From: Nodularia spumigena CCY9414
GTDB lineage: Bacteria > Cyanobacteriota > Cyanobacteriia > Cyanobacteriales > Nostocaceae
Assembly (NCBI RefSeq): GCF_000340565.2
Contig: NZ_CP007203.1
Span: 4,140,513-4,204,512 of the forward strand
Reading direction: 5' to 3'
DNA: 64,000 bases
The notes beneath the pieces were generated by a model, which saw nothing but the letters and a program-made list of their open reading frames with translations, did not search any database and was not told the DNA's origin. How positions within the stretch are numbered: the stretch's first letter is position 1; every line of letters starts with the position of its first letter. The translations under genes and the position numbers were made by a program. Below, in pieces: positions 55,629 through 64,000 of the stretch.

Positions 55629-55695
55629 AAGTCAAAAGTCAAAAGTCAAAAATCAAACAACTGATGGAGTCCCTATTTATGCTTTGCTGTACTAG
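55605..55695. mobile_element. MITE-like element, CTAGTACNGC family (short copy), overlapping rubredoxin
   Basis: It starts CTAGTACCGCAGGGCGGAAG and ends GCTTTGCTGTACTAG, an imperfect inverted pair. The first 40 bases match 24687-24726 almost exactly, including AAAAGTC repeats. The left 24 bases are translated as the end of rubredoxin. Confidence 0.75.
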
Positions 55696-55737
55696 CCTAG
55701 AATTAAATGCCATATTATCATAGAGACGTTTTTTAAT

Positions 55738-56976
55738 TTGTTGCCGTTAAATATTGTAGTTGTTGGGGGTGGTGCTGCCGGATTTTTCGGCGCGATCGCT
55801 TGTGCTAAAGTTAATCCTCACGCCCACGTCACGTTACTCGAAGCTAGTCGTCAACCACTGGCGAAAGTTCTGATTTCCGGGGGAGGACGTTGTAATGTAA
55901 CTCATGCTTGCTTTGAACCAGCCCGATTAGTCCAAAATTACCCCAGAGGTGGAAAAGCTCTCAGAGGTGCTTTCACCCGCTTTCAAGCTGAAGATACAGT
56001 AGCTTGGTTTACAGACCAAGGTGTACGTCTGAAAACCGAAGCCGATGGGCGAATGTTTCCCATTACAGATAATTCCGAAACCATTGTGGAATGTCTGATT
56101 AAAGCTACAGCCAAATTTGGGGTAGAATTACGCCTGGGGACACCAGTAGTTTCCGCAAAAAAAGTTCACCCAGCAGCAGGATTTGAAATTCTGTTGAAAT
56201 CGGGAGAAACTCAAAAGTGCGATCGCCTACTATTAGCAACAGGAAGCAACCCTGTAGGCTATAAAATCGCCAGGGAATTTGGTCATCACATTGAACCCCC
56301 TGTACCTTCACTATTTACCTTTAATATTCCTGACCCCAAACTCAGGTCATTGGCTGGCGTGAGTGTTCCGACTGTGCAATTACGGTTAGCTGGTACAGGA
56401 AAACCCCCACTAGAACAAACAGGGCCATTGTTAATTACCCACTGGGGGATGAGTGGACCGGCTGTCCTCAAACTTTCGGCTTGGGGTGCGAGATTTCTGC
56501 ACGACAACCGCTATCAAGCTACATTATTAGTCAATTGGCTACCTGATTTCAACCAAGAACAAGTGCGGCAAAAAATCTTAGCAGTTAAGACAGAATGGGG
56601 ACAAAAGGCGATCGCCTTACATCGTGGTATTGACCTAGCCCATCGCCTCTGGCAATATATTGTAGACCGTGCAGGTATTACCACAGAAGACCGTTGGGCA
56701 GAAATATCCAAAACCAAATTAAATCAGCTAGTGCAAGAACTGACACAGGGAGAATATTTAATCAAAGGGAAGGGAGTTTTTAAAGAGGAATTTGTCACCT
56801 GTGGCGGTGTCAACCTGAAAGAAATCAATTTTAAGACAATGGAAAGTAAATTAATTCCTGGTCTTTACTTTGCCGGAGAAATTTTAGATATTGATGGGAT
56901 TACCGGTGGTTTTAACTTCCAAAGTGCTTGGACGACTTCATATTTAGCTGGTAATGCAATGGGAACTAGCGACTAA
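55738..56976 (+). CDS. BaiN/HI0933-type FAD-dependent oxidoreductase
   Basis: 412 residues, with TTG as start (55738 or 55741; no ATG is available before the fold begins). FAD-binding LNIVVVGGGAAGFFGAIACA, the family motif SGGGRCNVTHACF, LLATGSNPVGYKIA, and the C-terminal GITGGFNFQSAWTTSYLAG. The family includes poorly characterised flavoproteins with varied substrates. It is just downstream of a MITE and about 110 bp after rubredoxin, which may be a redox partner by proximity only. A weak ribosome site (GAGA) makes poor expression possible. Confidence 0.88.
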   Translation: MLPLNIVVVGGGAAGFFGAIACAKVNPHAHVTLLEASRQPLAKVLISGGGRCNVTHACFEPARLVQNYPRGGKALRGAFTRFQAEDTVAWFTDQGVRLKTEADGRMFPITDNSETIVECLIKATAKFGVELRLGTPVVSAKKVHPAAGFEILLKSGETQKCDRLLLATGSNPVGYKIAREFGHHIEPPVPSLFTFNIPDPKLRSLAGVSVPTVQLRLAGTGKPPLEQTGPLLITHWGMSGPAVLKLSAWGARFLHDNRYQATLLVNWLPDFNQEQVRQKILAVKTEWGQKAIALHRGIDLAHRLWQYIVDRAGITTEDRWAEISKTKLNQLVQELTQGEYLIKGKGVFKEEFVTCGGVNLKEINFKTMESKLIPGLYFAGEILDIDGITGGFNFQSAWTTSYLAGNAMGTSD

Positions 56977-57586
56977 GCTGCTATAAATAAACAGATAAAA
57001 TTAGGTAATCTTGTCCTCAAAACCTCAAAATTTCCTAATTTTATCTGCATTACGCTTTTACGTATCATTGTTAGAGTTTGGATGAATTGCCTCAAGTTTT
57101 TGATGTTTTATTATTTATCAATACCTTAGCCAAATTACGAGGGTTCAACGGCTGTAGAAGTATTGTGAATACGACCAACAGAGGAAGTGCTTGGCAAAAA
57201 TATGGGATAATAAAATAGGCTTTGCAGTTTGTCTGCATCAGTTCTCATAGTCCGAAACTTCCAGAGTTGAAATGATTTTCTACTTAATCCTACACGGGTT
57301 TGTTTGTAAAATATTGTACCTGGAGAATCTAGTTTGATTGCGATCGCGATCGCTCTTTTGAAAAAAAACTTTGCGATTTACTGAATTTAGGCTAATAATA
57401 CATATTTTTGGATAACAAGGTTTGAGAAGGATATTCCTGAGCAAAGTTTAATTAAGCATTGGGAAAAAGAAATTTGTGCTTTTAAACTGGCTGCGACGTT
57501 GAATACTAAAAAGCGCCCTTCTTTTGGGAGAGCGGCTTTTATTTTATATTTGGTAGGACTTGAGTTTTGGTAGATCAAACTTGATA
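56977..57586. other. Intergenic region between converging flavoprotein and ldhA genes
   Basis: About 610 bp. The first 400 bp shows nothing clear apart from a GCGATCGCGATCGC double HIP1 site at about 57341. A gene-like remnant occupies 57391-57573. Confidence 0.6.
57391..57573 (+). pseudogene. Possible gene remnant without a start codon
   Basis: After a stop at 57388-57390 the frame reads ANNTYFWITRFEKDIPEQSL, then IKHWEKEICAFKLAATLNTK and KRPSFGRAAFILYLVGLEFW before TAG. Composition is protein-like but there is no ATG, GTG or TTG near its start. It may be the decayed C-terminal end of a lost gene. Family not recognised. A GCGCCC...GGGAGAGCG imperfect hairpin lies within it. Confidence 0.3.
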
Positions 57587-58612
57587 TTAGCTAACCTGCG
57601 CCTTAGCGGGGATTTCTGGTTGATAACTGATCTCATTCGCACAAGCACGACCCTGTTCAATATCAGCAATATTAGCAAAAGTTGTTTCGGCAATATTGTA
57701 GAGAGCTTCTTCTGTAAAAAAGGCTTGATGTCCAGTAATCAATACATTGGGAAATGTTGTCAAGCGTAGAAAAACATCATCTTGAATGATTTCGCCGGAC
57801 AAATCCTCAAAAAACAATTCTGATTCTTGTTCGTAGACATCCACACCCAAAAAGCCTATTTTGTGTGACTTTAGACCGTCAATGACTGCTTGAGTATCAA
57901 TCAGCGCTCCTCGACTGGTATTAATTAACATAACTCTGGGCTTCATTTGGGCTATGGACTCAGCATTGATCAAGTGATGAGTTTCAGGCATGAGGGGACA
58001 ATGTAAGGAAATGATATCAGAGTTCGCAAATAACTCTGGCAACTCTACATACTTCCCACCCAGTTTCTCTAGTTCGGCGTTGCGATATACATCATAAGCG
58101 AGTATATTGCAGCCAAAACCTTTCATAATTTGTCCCAAAATCAGACCGATTCTGCCGGTACCAATAATCCCGACTGTGCGACCATTCAAGTTAAATCCTA
58201 ACAGTCCTGAGAGAGAAAAGTTACTTTCCCGGACACGGTTATAGGCATGATGAATTTTGCGATTGAGGCTTAAAATCAAACCAACGGCGTGTTCTGCGAC
58301 TCCATAGGGTGAATAAGCAGGAACACGGACAACTTTTATCCCCAAATCTGCTGCGGCCTGTAAGTCTACATTGTTAAATCCGGCACACCGAAGGGCAATG
58401 AGGCGAGTTCCCCCGGAAGCGAGAATTTTTAAAGTTGGCGCATCAACCAAATCATGCACAAATACGCAAACAGCCGGAAATCCAGCCGCTAAAATGGCAG
58501 TATTCCGATTTAAGCGGGGTTCAAAAAAAACCAACTCATGTTGGGGGGAAGAATTTGCAGCCTCTAAAAACTGTCGATCATAGGACTTTGTACTGAAGAC
58601 TGCTATTTTCAT
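57587..58612 (-). CDS. ldhA: D-lactate dehydrogenase-like 2-hydroxyacid dehydrogenase
   Basis: 341 residues. The Rossmann motif [13 protein letters not shown] lies at about 150-162; the catalytic Arg is in [13 protein letters not shown], Glu in [17 protein letters not shown] and His in [27 protein letters not shown] is the LdhA-type substrate loop. It reduces pyruvate to D-lactate with NADH, of use in fermentative or dark metabolism. It is monocistronic. The substrate is inferred from similarity to LdhA/DdhA rather than proven. Confidence 0.9.
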   Translation of the reverse strand: MKIAVFSTKSYDRQFLEAANSSPQHELVFFEPRLNRNTAILAAGFPAVCVFVHDLVDAPTLKILASGGTRLIALRCAGFNNVDLQAAADLGIKVVRVPAYSPYGVAEHAVGLILSLNRKIHHAYNRVRESNFSLSGLLGFNLNGRTVGIIGTGRIGLILGQIMKGFGCNILAYDVYRNAELEKLGGKYVELPELFANSDIISLHCPLMPETHHLINAESIAQMKPRVMLINTSRGALIDTQAVIDGLKSHKIGFLGVDVYEQESELFFEDLSGEIIQDDVFLRLTTFPNVLITGHQAFFTEEALYNIAETTFANIADIEQGRACANEISYQPEIPAKAQVS

Positions 58613-58794
58613 CTCAAACCTCAGCCTGATGCTGCATATTTTTCCAATATATGATAGCTTGCAGGTTAGAGGGGCGATCGCATCTTCTATAACTGCCAGT
58701 CATAGACTTGAGCCTTGGTTTCGGTAATGCCACTGCTAAAGCAAAACTTTAGAATTCAGCTTAAAATCAATTCAGCCTTTGTATTATAGGGGAT

Positions 58795-60549
58795 GTGTCT
58801 CACATCACTAAAAGTGCGGTTCACTGCATAAATCCTGATTGTCAACGACCTTATCCTCAACCCTGGGGAAACAAGTTTTGTAACAGCTGTGGCGCACTGC
58901 TACAGATGTTAAATCGTTATGTCCCTCTCCAGCCCTTGGGTTCGGGAGGATTTGCCCAAATTTACACGGTTTGGGATGAAAAAACCCAGACAGAGAAAGT
59001 CCTGAAAGTTTTGGTGGAACATTCACCAAAAGCACTGGAATTGTTCACACAAGAAGCTGAGGTTTTAATTAAATTGCGCCATCCGGGTGTTCCCAGGGTG
59101 GAATCTGATGGTTATTTTGAAGTTAATTTACCCACTCCTAAACCACGTCAATTAGCTTGTCTGGTGATGGAAAAAATTAACGGGCTGACTTTGGAGGAGA
59201 AACTCAAGGATTATCCTCAAGGATGTCCAGAGAAATCCGTGTTAAATTGGTTTTCTCAGGCTGTAAAAATTTTACAAGAATTGCACAAACGCCAGATTAT
59301 TCACCGGGACATCAAACCTTCTAATTTGATGTTGCGAACTCCCTCTTCAACTACACCCCCGACTCCAGGGAGTAATCAGGAAGAACTGGTATTAATTGAT
59401 TTTGGTGGGGTGAAACAATTTAACACCGCTAAACTGCGTCGAGAGTCTAGTTCAACTAAGTTATATTCTTCTGGTTACAGTCCCCCAGAACAGATGACTG
59501 GCGGTAATGTGGGACCGGCGGCTGATTTTTATGCTCTCGGTCGGACGATGATTGAATTACTTACGGGTAAATATCCGCCAGAGTTGGGAGATCCGCAAAC
59601 TGGGGTTCTGCACTGGCGAAATCAGGTAAACGTTAACCCGAAACTGGCAGATTTACTAGATGAAATGGTACTTGAAGATGTGCGATCGCGTCCGGTAAAT
59701 GCCATAATTATTCAAAAACGCTTAACTAAGATTATCCGCACATCTTCCCAGCCTGGGTTATTTTCCCGCATAAAAAACTCTGTTCAGCAAGCAACAACAG
59801 AGGTTTCCCGTCAATTTACACTATTAATACAAGCTATTGAGCAAGGATTCAACAATCTCACCACAGCTATAGGTAAAACGGTTCTGTTTATAGCTGTGAC
59901 AATTTTCCAAGTTTTACAAGCTTGTTGGGCGACAATTTGGGCAATGCTACTAACTGGGTTTGGTGCTTGTGTTGGTACGATTATCGGTTATATTGTAGCC
60001 GCTCGAACAGTTGTAGGCGAACAAATTTCCGAATATATTTTTCGTCAGCTACCGGAATTAGTCAGCGATACTCAACCTGTGATGACGACAGAAATTATTG
60101 TCTTTGTCGGCGCAGGGTTAGGAACTGCATGGGGACTGACAATATCCGGGTGTTTTGGTCAACGACGACGGTTTTTAGTAGCATCGCTCATGGGTATGAT
60201 CAGTTATGGGTTGAGCTGGTTAGTTTTGCAAATCACAACCCAAGATAGCGGTGAAGGACTATTGGGAGTAATTTTAGTTGCAGTTTTTTTGTTGACGTTG
60301 AGTATAGGTTTTCGCAGTCATCACATAGTTCATGCTGTGGTTGCTGCATTGGGGACGGTAATTATCTTCGCAATGTTAATTATATTTGGCTTTCCCACTA
60401 CTGTGTTTCAAGTTTCTGGTCAGCCCCTCTGGTTAGAATTATACCTGCCCATGGTATTTTTTAGTTTGGTGAGTCTGTTGATGAGCTTTTGGTTAGGGGT
60501 GAGTTATTACCTAATTGTGCCTGGGTTACGCTTTTTGGGATGGCGTTAA
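58795..60549 (+). CDS. Membrane-anchored Ser/Thr protein kinase with N-terminal zinc ribbon
   Basis: 584 residues, GTG start at 58795 preceded by TAGGGG. A zinc ribbon uses C11, C16, C29 and C32 (CINPDCQRPY, CNSCG). The kinase domain (about 40-310) has GSGGFAQIYTVWD, catalytic HRDIKPSN (D172) and DFGGVKQF (D202), the DFGG variant common in cyanobacterial kinases. After a linker come several hydrophobic helices (about 360-580), so the kinase is membrane-bound. Substrate unknown. Confidence 0.93.
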   Translation: MSHITKSAVHCINPDCQRPYPQPWGNKFCNSCGALLQMLNRYVPLQPLGSGGFAQIYTVWDEKTQTEKVLKVLVEHSPKALELFTQEAEVLIKLRHPGVPRVESDGYFEVNLPTPKPRQLACLVMEKINGLTLEEKLKDYPQGCPEKSVLNWFSQAVKILQELHKRQIIHRDIKPSNLMLRTPSSTTPPTPGSNQEELVLIDFGGVKQFNTAKLRRESSSTKLYSSGYSPPEQMTGGNVGPAADFYALGRTMIELLTGKYPPELGDPQTGVLHWRNQVNVNPKLADLLDEMVLEDVRSRPVNAIIIQKRLTKIIRTSSQPGLFSRIKNSVQQATTEVSRQFTLLIQAIEQGFNNLTTAIGKTVLFIAVTIFQVLQACWATIWAMLLTGFGACVGTIIGYIVAARTVVGEQISEYIFRQLPELVSDTQPVMTTEIIVFVGAGLGTAWGLTISGCFGQRRRFLVASLMGMISYGLSWLVLQITTQDSGEGLLGVILVAVFLLTLSIGFRSHHIVHAVVAALGTVIIFAMLIIFGFPTTVFQVSGQPLWLELYLPMVFFSLVSLLMSFWLGVSYYLIVPGLRFLGWR

Positions 60550-60886
60550 AACAGTTATCAGTTATCAGTGAACAGTTATCAGTTATCAGTGAACGATAAC
60601 TGTTTTTCTCCATGCCGAAAACAAGATCCCCCTAGCTTTTTTTGCTTTTAGCTAGGGGGATCACATATGTGGTAGTCTATAAATGGTTCAGTATAGTGCC
60701 TTACGAAATTAATTCTAAACCCTAAATCTGGTTTTGTGTAGTCCCATAACTAGAATTTATCAGATTTTTATGGTTCTTCATCACCACTTCATGCGGGTCA
60801 AACCCTCACACTGGCTGTAAAGTAAGAGCATTTTGTTTCTCAAGATTTCTTTATCATGGGAACAAACTGAATGATAAAATATAGTA
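60550..60886. other. Intergenic region with short tandem repeat and strong hairpin
   Basis: 337 bp. CAGTTATCAGTTATCAGTGA is repeated directly twice in 60551-60592 and followed by an inverse GATAACTG. A perfect 13-bp hairpin lies at 60625-60662. The rest is the M20 gene leader. Confidence 0.75.
60625..60662. terminator. Perfect 13-bp hairpin, probable terminator of the kinase gene
   Basis: GATCCCCCTAGCT (60625-60637) and AGCTAGGGGGATC (60650-60662) are perfectly complementary around a T-rich 12-base loop. There is no T tail on the plus strand, so it may instead be a processing or repeat hairpin. Confidence 0.65.
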
Positions 60887-62062
60887 ATGCTAACCCGTAT
60901 TAAAGACTCAGCCACAAAATTAGCGCCCCGCTTAATTGAAATTCGCCGCCATATCCACTCTCACCCAGAACTAAGCGGTCAGGAATACCAAACATCTGCC
61001 TTTGTGGCTGGTGTGTTGTCTTCCAGTGGCCTGCACGTACAAGAGGGGATTGGTAAAACTGGGGTGATTGGAGAATTGCAAAATACTGGCACTGATGAGC
61101 GTGTATTGGCAATTCGCACTGATATGGATGCTTTGCCGATTCAAGAACGGACAAAGTTAGAATATGCTTCTCATACAGAAGGTGTGATGCACGCTTGTGG
61201 TCATGATGTTCACACTACTGTGGGCTTAGGAACAGCAATGGTGTTGTCCGAAATGGCGGAAGAATTGGGCGGTAAGGTGCGGTTTTTATTTCAACCAGCT
61301 GAGGAAATTGCTCAGGGAGCAAGCTGGATGGTAAATGATGGGGCGATGACAAATGTCTCGGCGGTATTAGGGGTTCATGTTTTCCCTTCTATCCCCGCAG
61401 GTTCTATTGGTATTCGTTACGGTGCATTAACTGCGGCGGCTGATGATTTAGAGATTATCATTACTGGAGAATCTGGCCATGGGGCGCGTCCTCATGAAGC
61501 GATTGATGCAATTTGGATTGCTTCACAAGTGATTACGGCTTTACAACAGGCTATTAGCCGGACACAGAATCCTTTGCGTCCTGTGGTGTTGAGTATTGGG
61601 AAGATTACTGGTGGTCGAGCGCCAAATGTGATTGCGGATCATGTACAGTTGTTGGGAACAGTGCGATCGCTTCATCCGGAAACTCGGACTCAACTCCCCA
61701 ACTGGATTGAAAATATTGTAGCTAATGTCTGCCATTCTTTCGGGGCGCGTTATCAAGTTAATTATCGCCAAGGTGTACCGAGTGTGCAGAATGACTATGC
61801 TATGACTCAATTGTTACAATCATCGGCGGAAGAAGCTTGGAGTTGCGATCGCGTCCAAGTCTTACCTGAACCTTCTCTAGGTGCTGAAGACTTCTCTGTT
61901 TATTTAGAACACGCCCCCGGTTCCATGTTTCGCTTAGGTGTAGGCTACAAAGATAGAATTATTAATCACCCATTACACCATCCCGAATTTGAAGTCGATG
62001 AATCTGCCATTATCACCGGGGTTGTAACTATGGCTTACGCCGCTTATAAATATTACCAATAG
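60887..62062 (+). CDS. M20 family amidohydrolase (N-acyl-amino-acid hydrolase type)
   Basis: 391 residues. Metal-site motifs: MHACGHDVHTTVGLG, FLFQPAEEIAQGASW (general-base Glu pair), GVHVFPSIPAG, ITGESGHGARPHEAIDA and a final HHPEFEVDE. RRHIHSHPELSGQEY opens the catalytic domain. Members hydrolyse N-acyl amino acids such as acetyl- or indole-acetyl-conjugates; the substrate is not determined here. The last codons TAC CAA TAG lie inside the first unit of a 143-bp tandem repeat. Confidence 0.93.
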   Translation: MLTRIKDSATKLAPRLIEIRRHIHSHPELSGQEYQTSAFVAGVLSSSGLHVQEGIGKTGVIGELQNTGTDERVLAIRTDMDALPIQERTKLEYASHTEGVMHACGHDVHTTVGLGTAMVLSEMAEELGGKVRFLFQPAEEIAQGASWMVNDGAMTNVSAVLGVHVFPSIPAGSIGIRYGALTAAADDLEIIITGESGHGARPHEAIDAIWIASQVITALQQAISRTQNPLRPVVLSIGKITGGRAPNVIADHVQLLGTVRSLHPETRTQLPNWIENIVANVCHSFGARYQVNYRQGVPSVQNDYAMTQLLQSSAEEAWSCDRVQVLPEPSLGAEDFSVYLEHAPGSMFRLGVGYKDRIINHPLHHPEFEVDESAIITGVVTMAYAAYKYYQ

Positions 62063-62487
62063 TTCCTTAATGGTACAAGCCCCCAGATTTATCTGTGGAA
62101 TCAATCAATCGAAAATCCCAAATCTAAAATCCTCAAGCCCGTAGATTTATCTGTGGGGTCAATCTAAAATCTAAAATCTAAAATCTAAAATTGTTTGACC
62201 AATAGTTCCTTAATGGTACAAGCCCCCAGATTTATCTGTGGAATCAATCAATCGAAAATCCCAAATCTAAAATCCCTCAAGCCCGTAGATTTATCTGTGG
62301 GGTCAATCTAAAATCTAAAATCTAAAATCTAAAATTGTTTGACCAATAGTTCCTTAATGGTACAAGCCCCCAGATTTATCTGTGGAATCAATCAATCGAA
62401 AATCCCAAATCTAAAATCCTCAAGCCCGTAGATTTATCTGTGGGGTCAATCTAAAATCTAAAATCTAAAATCTAAAATTGTTTGACC
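62055..62487. repeat. Three tandem copies of a 143-bp unit
   Basis: Units begin ACCAATAGTTCCTTAATGGT at 62055, 62198 and 62342 (periods 143 and 144; unit 2 has one extra C). Each holds two short hairpins (CCCAGATTTATCTGTGG and CCCGTAGATTTATCTGTGGG) and a run of AAAATCT repeats. The copies are nearly identical, so the expansion is recent. The first copy overlaps the M20 stop codon. Confidence 0.95.
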
Positions 62488-62533
62488 AGTAAATAAAACC
62501 CACCTGGGTGGGTTTCACAATCTTTATTTACTG
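62487..62533 (-). terminator. Nested hairpin terminator of the hemerythrin gene
   Basis: The outer pair CAGTAAATAAA/TTTATTTACTG encloses an inner ACCCACCTGGGTGGGT hairpin. It lies just past the stop of the minus-strand gene and shows T-rich flanks on that strand. Confidence 0.75.
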
Positions 62534-62558
62534 TTAGTCGGCGGATGATGGCGAGTTA

Positions 62559-63614
62559 CTAAACATTCGCTCCGGTTTTAGTACCGCCCAATCTTTCTTG
62601 AATTCTGCTCTTAGCGGCTTTAAATTGAGTCGCTAGTTGTTCAGTTTGTTCAGTACTCAAGTTATTGCGAATAGCAGCAAACATTTTGCTTTCTTCTTGA
62701 CGAATATGATCGCCGACAAGATCCATCAAATTTCTGACTCTATCTTTAAACTCAGAAGCTGAGGGATTAATCGCGCGGATTTCTTCTAACCATCGTTTCA
62801 TTTGGGCTTGTTCGTCATAAAGTTCTTGGGTGTCGCTCTCACCATAGAAAGAACGTACTCTGGGATAGACGACTTCCTCTTCAGCTTCAGCATGAGCTGT
62901 TAAATCTTTGTAGATTTGACCGAAATATTCTTGGATCTTTTGCGGATCGTTGCTTTGTAGTAATTCTGTAAACAGGATGTTCACCTTATTGTGATCCATA
63001 CGAATCACATCCTGGATATTCATATCTTTTTTATCGCTGGTTTGGGTAACAGCGCTACCTACTGCGCCACTAAAAGCAGCGATCGCATCTTGAACTCGTC
63101 CCCAAATCCCGTGATCTGCATCTTGTCCAGTCAGTTCACGCACACCCAAAACTTCTAGAATACCTTTGAGTTGCTCTTGGTGAGCGCGGTTTTCAAAGTT
63201 AACGGTATTTAAAGGACTAATTGCGGCCATTACGTCAGCACCAACTTTTTGAGCCGCTTTGTGAATTACCACACCAGACATTACTTGTTGATGTTTTAAC
63301 AATTCATGCTTAAATATTTTTTCATAGAAACTCAATTGGGATCCTTGCATTAATTGGCGGATTGTATTGCACATTTCTTCAACCATTTGTGCTGGTTCTT
63401 TTTGGATACCATACTGCACAATTGTAGTTTCCAGAACGCCTTGATTTTTCTGGTCATCTTCTAGCATTTTCCGCAGGCGATCAGATATTTCAGCATCAGT
63501 TGATTCTCTCAAAAACAGTTGCTCATTTTCGATCAGCAACTGTTGAATTAATTTCATGTCTGCCAATTTCATCGCAATAGCATTGCGTTTTGTATCATCT
63601 AATGTGGTTACCAT
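62559..63614 (-). CDS. Hemerythrin (HHE) domain protein
   Basis: 351 residues. Residues 1-190 are helical with a ferritin-like look (LIQQLLIENEQLFL, EKIFKHELLKHQQVMSG). Residues 200-330 carry the HHE metal motifs DHNKVNILF, HAEAEEEVVYPRV and DHIRQEESKMFAAI, with the His/Glu ligands of a di-iron site. Such proteins sense or bind O2 or NO, or protect against oxidants. The gene is monocistronic with a MITE upstream (63742-63833). The role in this organism is not shown by context. Confidence 0.9.
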   Translation of the reverse strand: MVTTLDDTKRNAIAMKLADMKLIQQLLIENEQLFLRESTDAEISDRLRKMLEDDQKNQGVLETTIVQYGIQKEPAQMVEEMCNTIRQLMQGSQLSFYEKIFKHELLKHQQVMSGVVIHKAAQKVGADVMAAISPLNTVNFENRAHQEQLKGILEVLGVRELTGQDADHGIWGRVQDAIAAFSGAVGSAVTQTSDKKDMNIQDVIRMDHNKVNILFTELLQSNDPQKIQEYFGQIYKDLTAHAEAEEEVVYPRVRSFYGESDTQELYDEQAQMKRWLEEIRAINPSASEFKDRVRNLMDLVGDHIRQEESKMFAAIRNNLSTEQTEQLATQFKAAKSRIQERLGGTKTGANV

Positions 63615-63741
63615 GCTGCGTTATCCTCTGAAAATTGTTCGGATTATTACTCTATTTCAGAGTGGCATACAACTTAGGTAAATTCCATCTTTCTTTTGAA
63701 TGATCGCTGTCGTCACTCTGGATAGAAAAATCAAATATTTT

Positions 63742-63833
63742 AGGACTTACGCACAAATTAGGGAATAACGAACCACACCAGACGCAGAGGATACAGAGGA
63801 ATAAGGGTTTGAGAGGGTTTTTGCGTAAGTCCT
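63742..63833. mobile_element. MITE with perfect AGGACTTACGCA inverted ends
   Basis: AGGACTTACGCA (63742-63753) is exactly inverted as TGCGTAAGTCCT (63822-63833). The interior has ACGAACCAC and GACGCAGAGGATACAGAGG, the inverse-orientation core of the dispersed repeat. 92 bp. Its right end abuts the DUF167 reading frame. Confidence 0.85.
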
Positions 63834-63835
63834 GA

Positions 63836-64000
63836 GTTAAAGTTAAACCTAATTCCAAACAACAAAAAATTGAAGAACAAACTGATGGGAGTTTGATTGT
63901 CAGGTTAAAGTCTCCGCCAGTAGATGGTAAAGCTAATGAAGAATTAATTAAACTATTAGCTGAAAAATTCCATGTACCAAAATCTCATATCAGAATTAAG
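63836..64000 (+). pseudogene. DUF167 (YggU family) gene lacking its start codon, cut by window edge
   Basis: The frame from 63836 reads [15 protein letters not shown] then [20 protein letters not shown] and [13 protein letters not shown] to the window end, the DUF167 fold. Immediately upstream is TGA (63833-63835) formed by the right end of a MITE, with no ATG, GTG or TTG between. The usual first few residues are missing, so the MITE insertion appears to have removed the initiator. An internal TTG in GSLIV would give a clearly shortened product. The 3' part is outside the window. Confidence 0.75.

Noticed and set aside
62055-62487. CRISPR array
   Set aside because: The repeats are 143 bp, adjacent and whole-unit identical, with no unique spacers.

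Overview
The window reads as chromosomal DNA of a heterocyst-forming filamentous cyanobacterium (Nostocales: Nostoc/Anabaena type). The evidence is the psaA-psaB photosystem I pair, an uptake-hydrogenase small subunit divergent from a complete hyp maturation operon, a heterocyst-type neighbourhood (coxBAC, nif-type ferredoxin fdxB, patB/cnfR), repeated GCGATCGC (HIP1) octamers (for example at 1420 and 7673), and a dense load of short dispersed repeats and MITE-like elements. No rRNA, tRNA or CRISPR array was seen.

Layout. 1-11.4 kb: the 5' part of hupS (minus strand, cut by the window edge), then a plus-strand extended hyp operon: TPR protein, two small membrane proteins, NifU/Rieske protein, NHL protein, hypF, hypC, hypD, a small tautomerase, hypE, hypA, hypB and a terminator. 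11.7-16 kb: a Coq4-like protein, a three-gene operon around a luciferase-like monooxygenase, and three small unknown genes. 16.7-20.4 kb: cysK, a Cys-rich copper-binding four-helix protein, and a minus-strand set of ArsC/NifO-like protein, cysteine-dioxygenase-like cupin, a previously untracked 55-residue ORF and a helical-repeat protein. 20.6-28 kb: coxC, coxA, coxB (minus), fdxB (minus), a long non-coding gap and patB (plus). 28.3-39.7 kb: dnaK, an Rpn-type nuclease/transposase-like protein, dus, a 1040-residue CyRepA1-type plasmid replication protein, a thioredoxin-NHL protein and a proline-rich lipoprotein. 40.3-45 kb: psaA and psaB, with a tnpB remnant upstream. 45.1-48.3 kb: an AT-rich accessory island with a DGQHR/DndB-like protein, a HEPN-motif protein fused to a small C-terminal domain, and a DUF433/DUF5615 toxin-antitoxin pair whose toxin carries an in-frame stop. 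48.4-64 kb: trpB, SUI1, clpB, DUF924, an SRPBCC protein, rubredoxin, a BaiN-like flavoprotein, ldhA, a Ser/Thr kinase, an M20 amidohydrolase, a hemerythrin-domain protein and a DUF167 gene that has lost its start codon to a MITE.

How the genes work together. The first 11 kb makes and matures the NiFe uptake hydrogenase that recovers H2 from nitrogenase. The 18-28 kb block is a micro-oxic, nitrogen-fixation-related set: a terminal oxidase to consume O2, a nif ferredoxin, and PatB/CnfR as likely nif activator. The 45-48 kb island is the best candidate for an undescribed system, a possible defence or conflict cassette. The other unusual theme is MITE-like elements that change gene ends: rubredoxin C-terminus, DUF167 start, possibly the thioredoxin-NHL stop, and the M20 stop inside a 143-bp tandem triplication.

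Limits: all family names come from reading translated motifs by eye. No alignment, database search or structure prediction was run.
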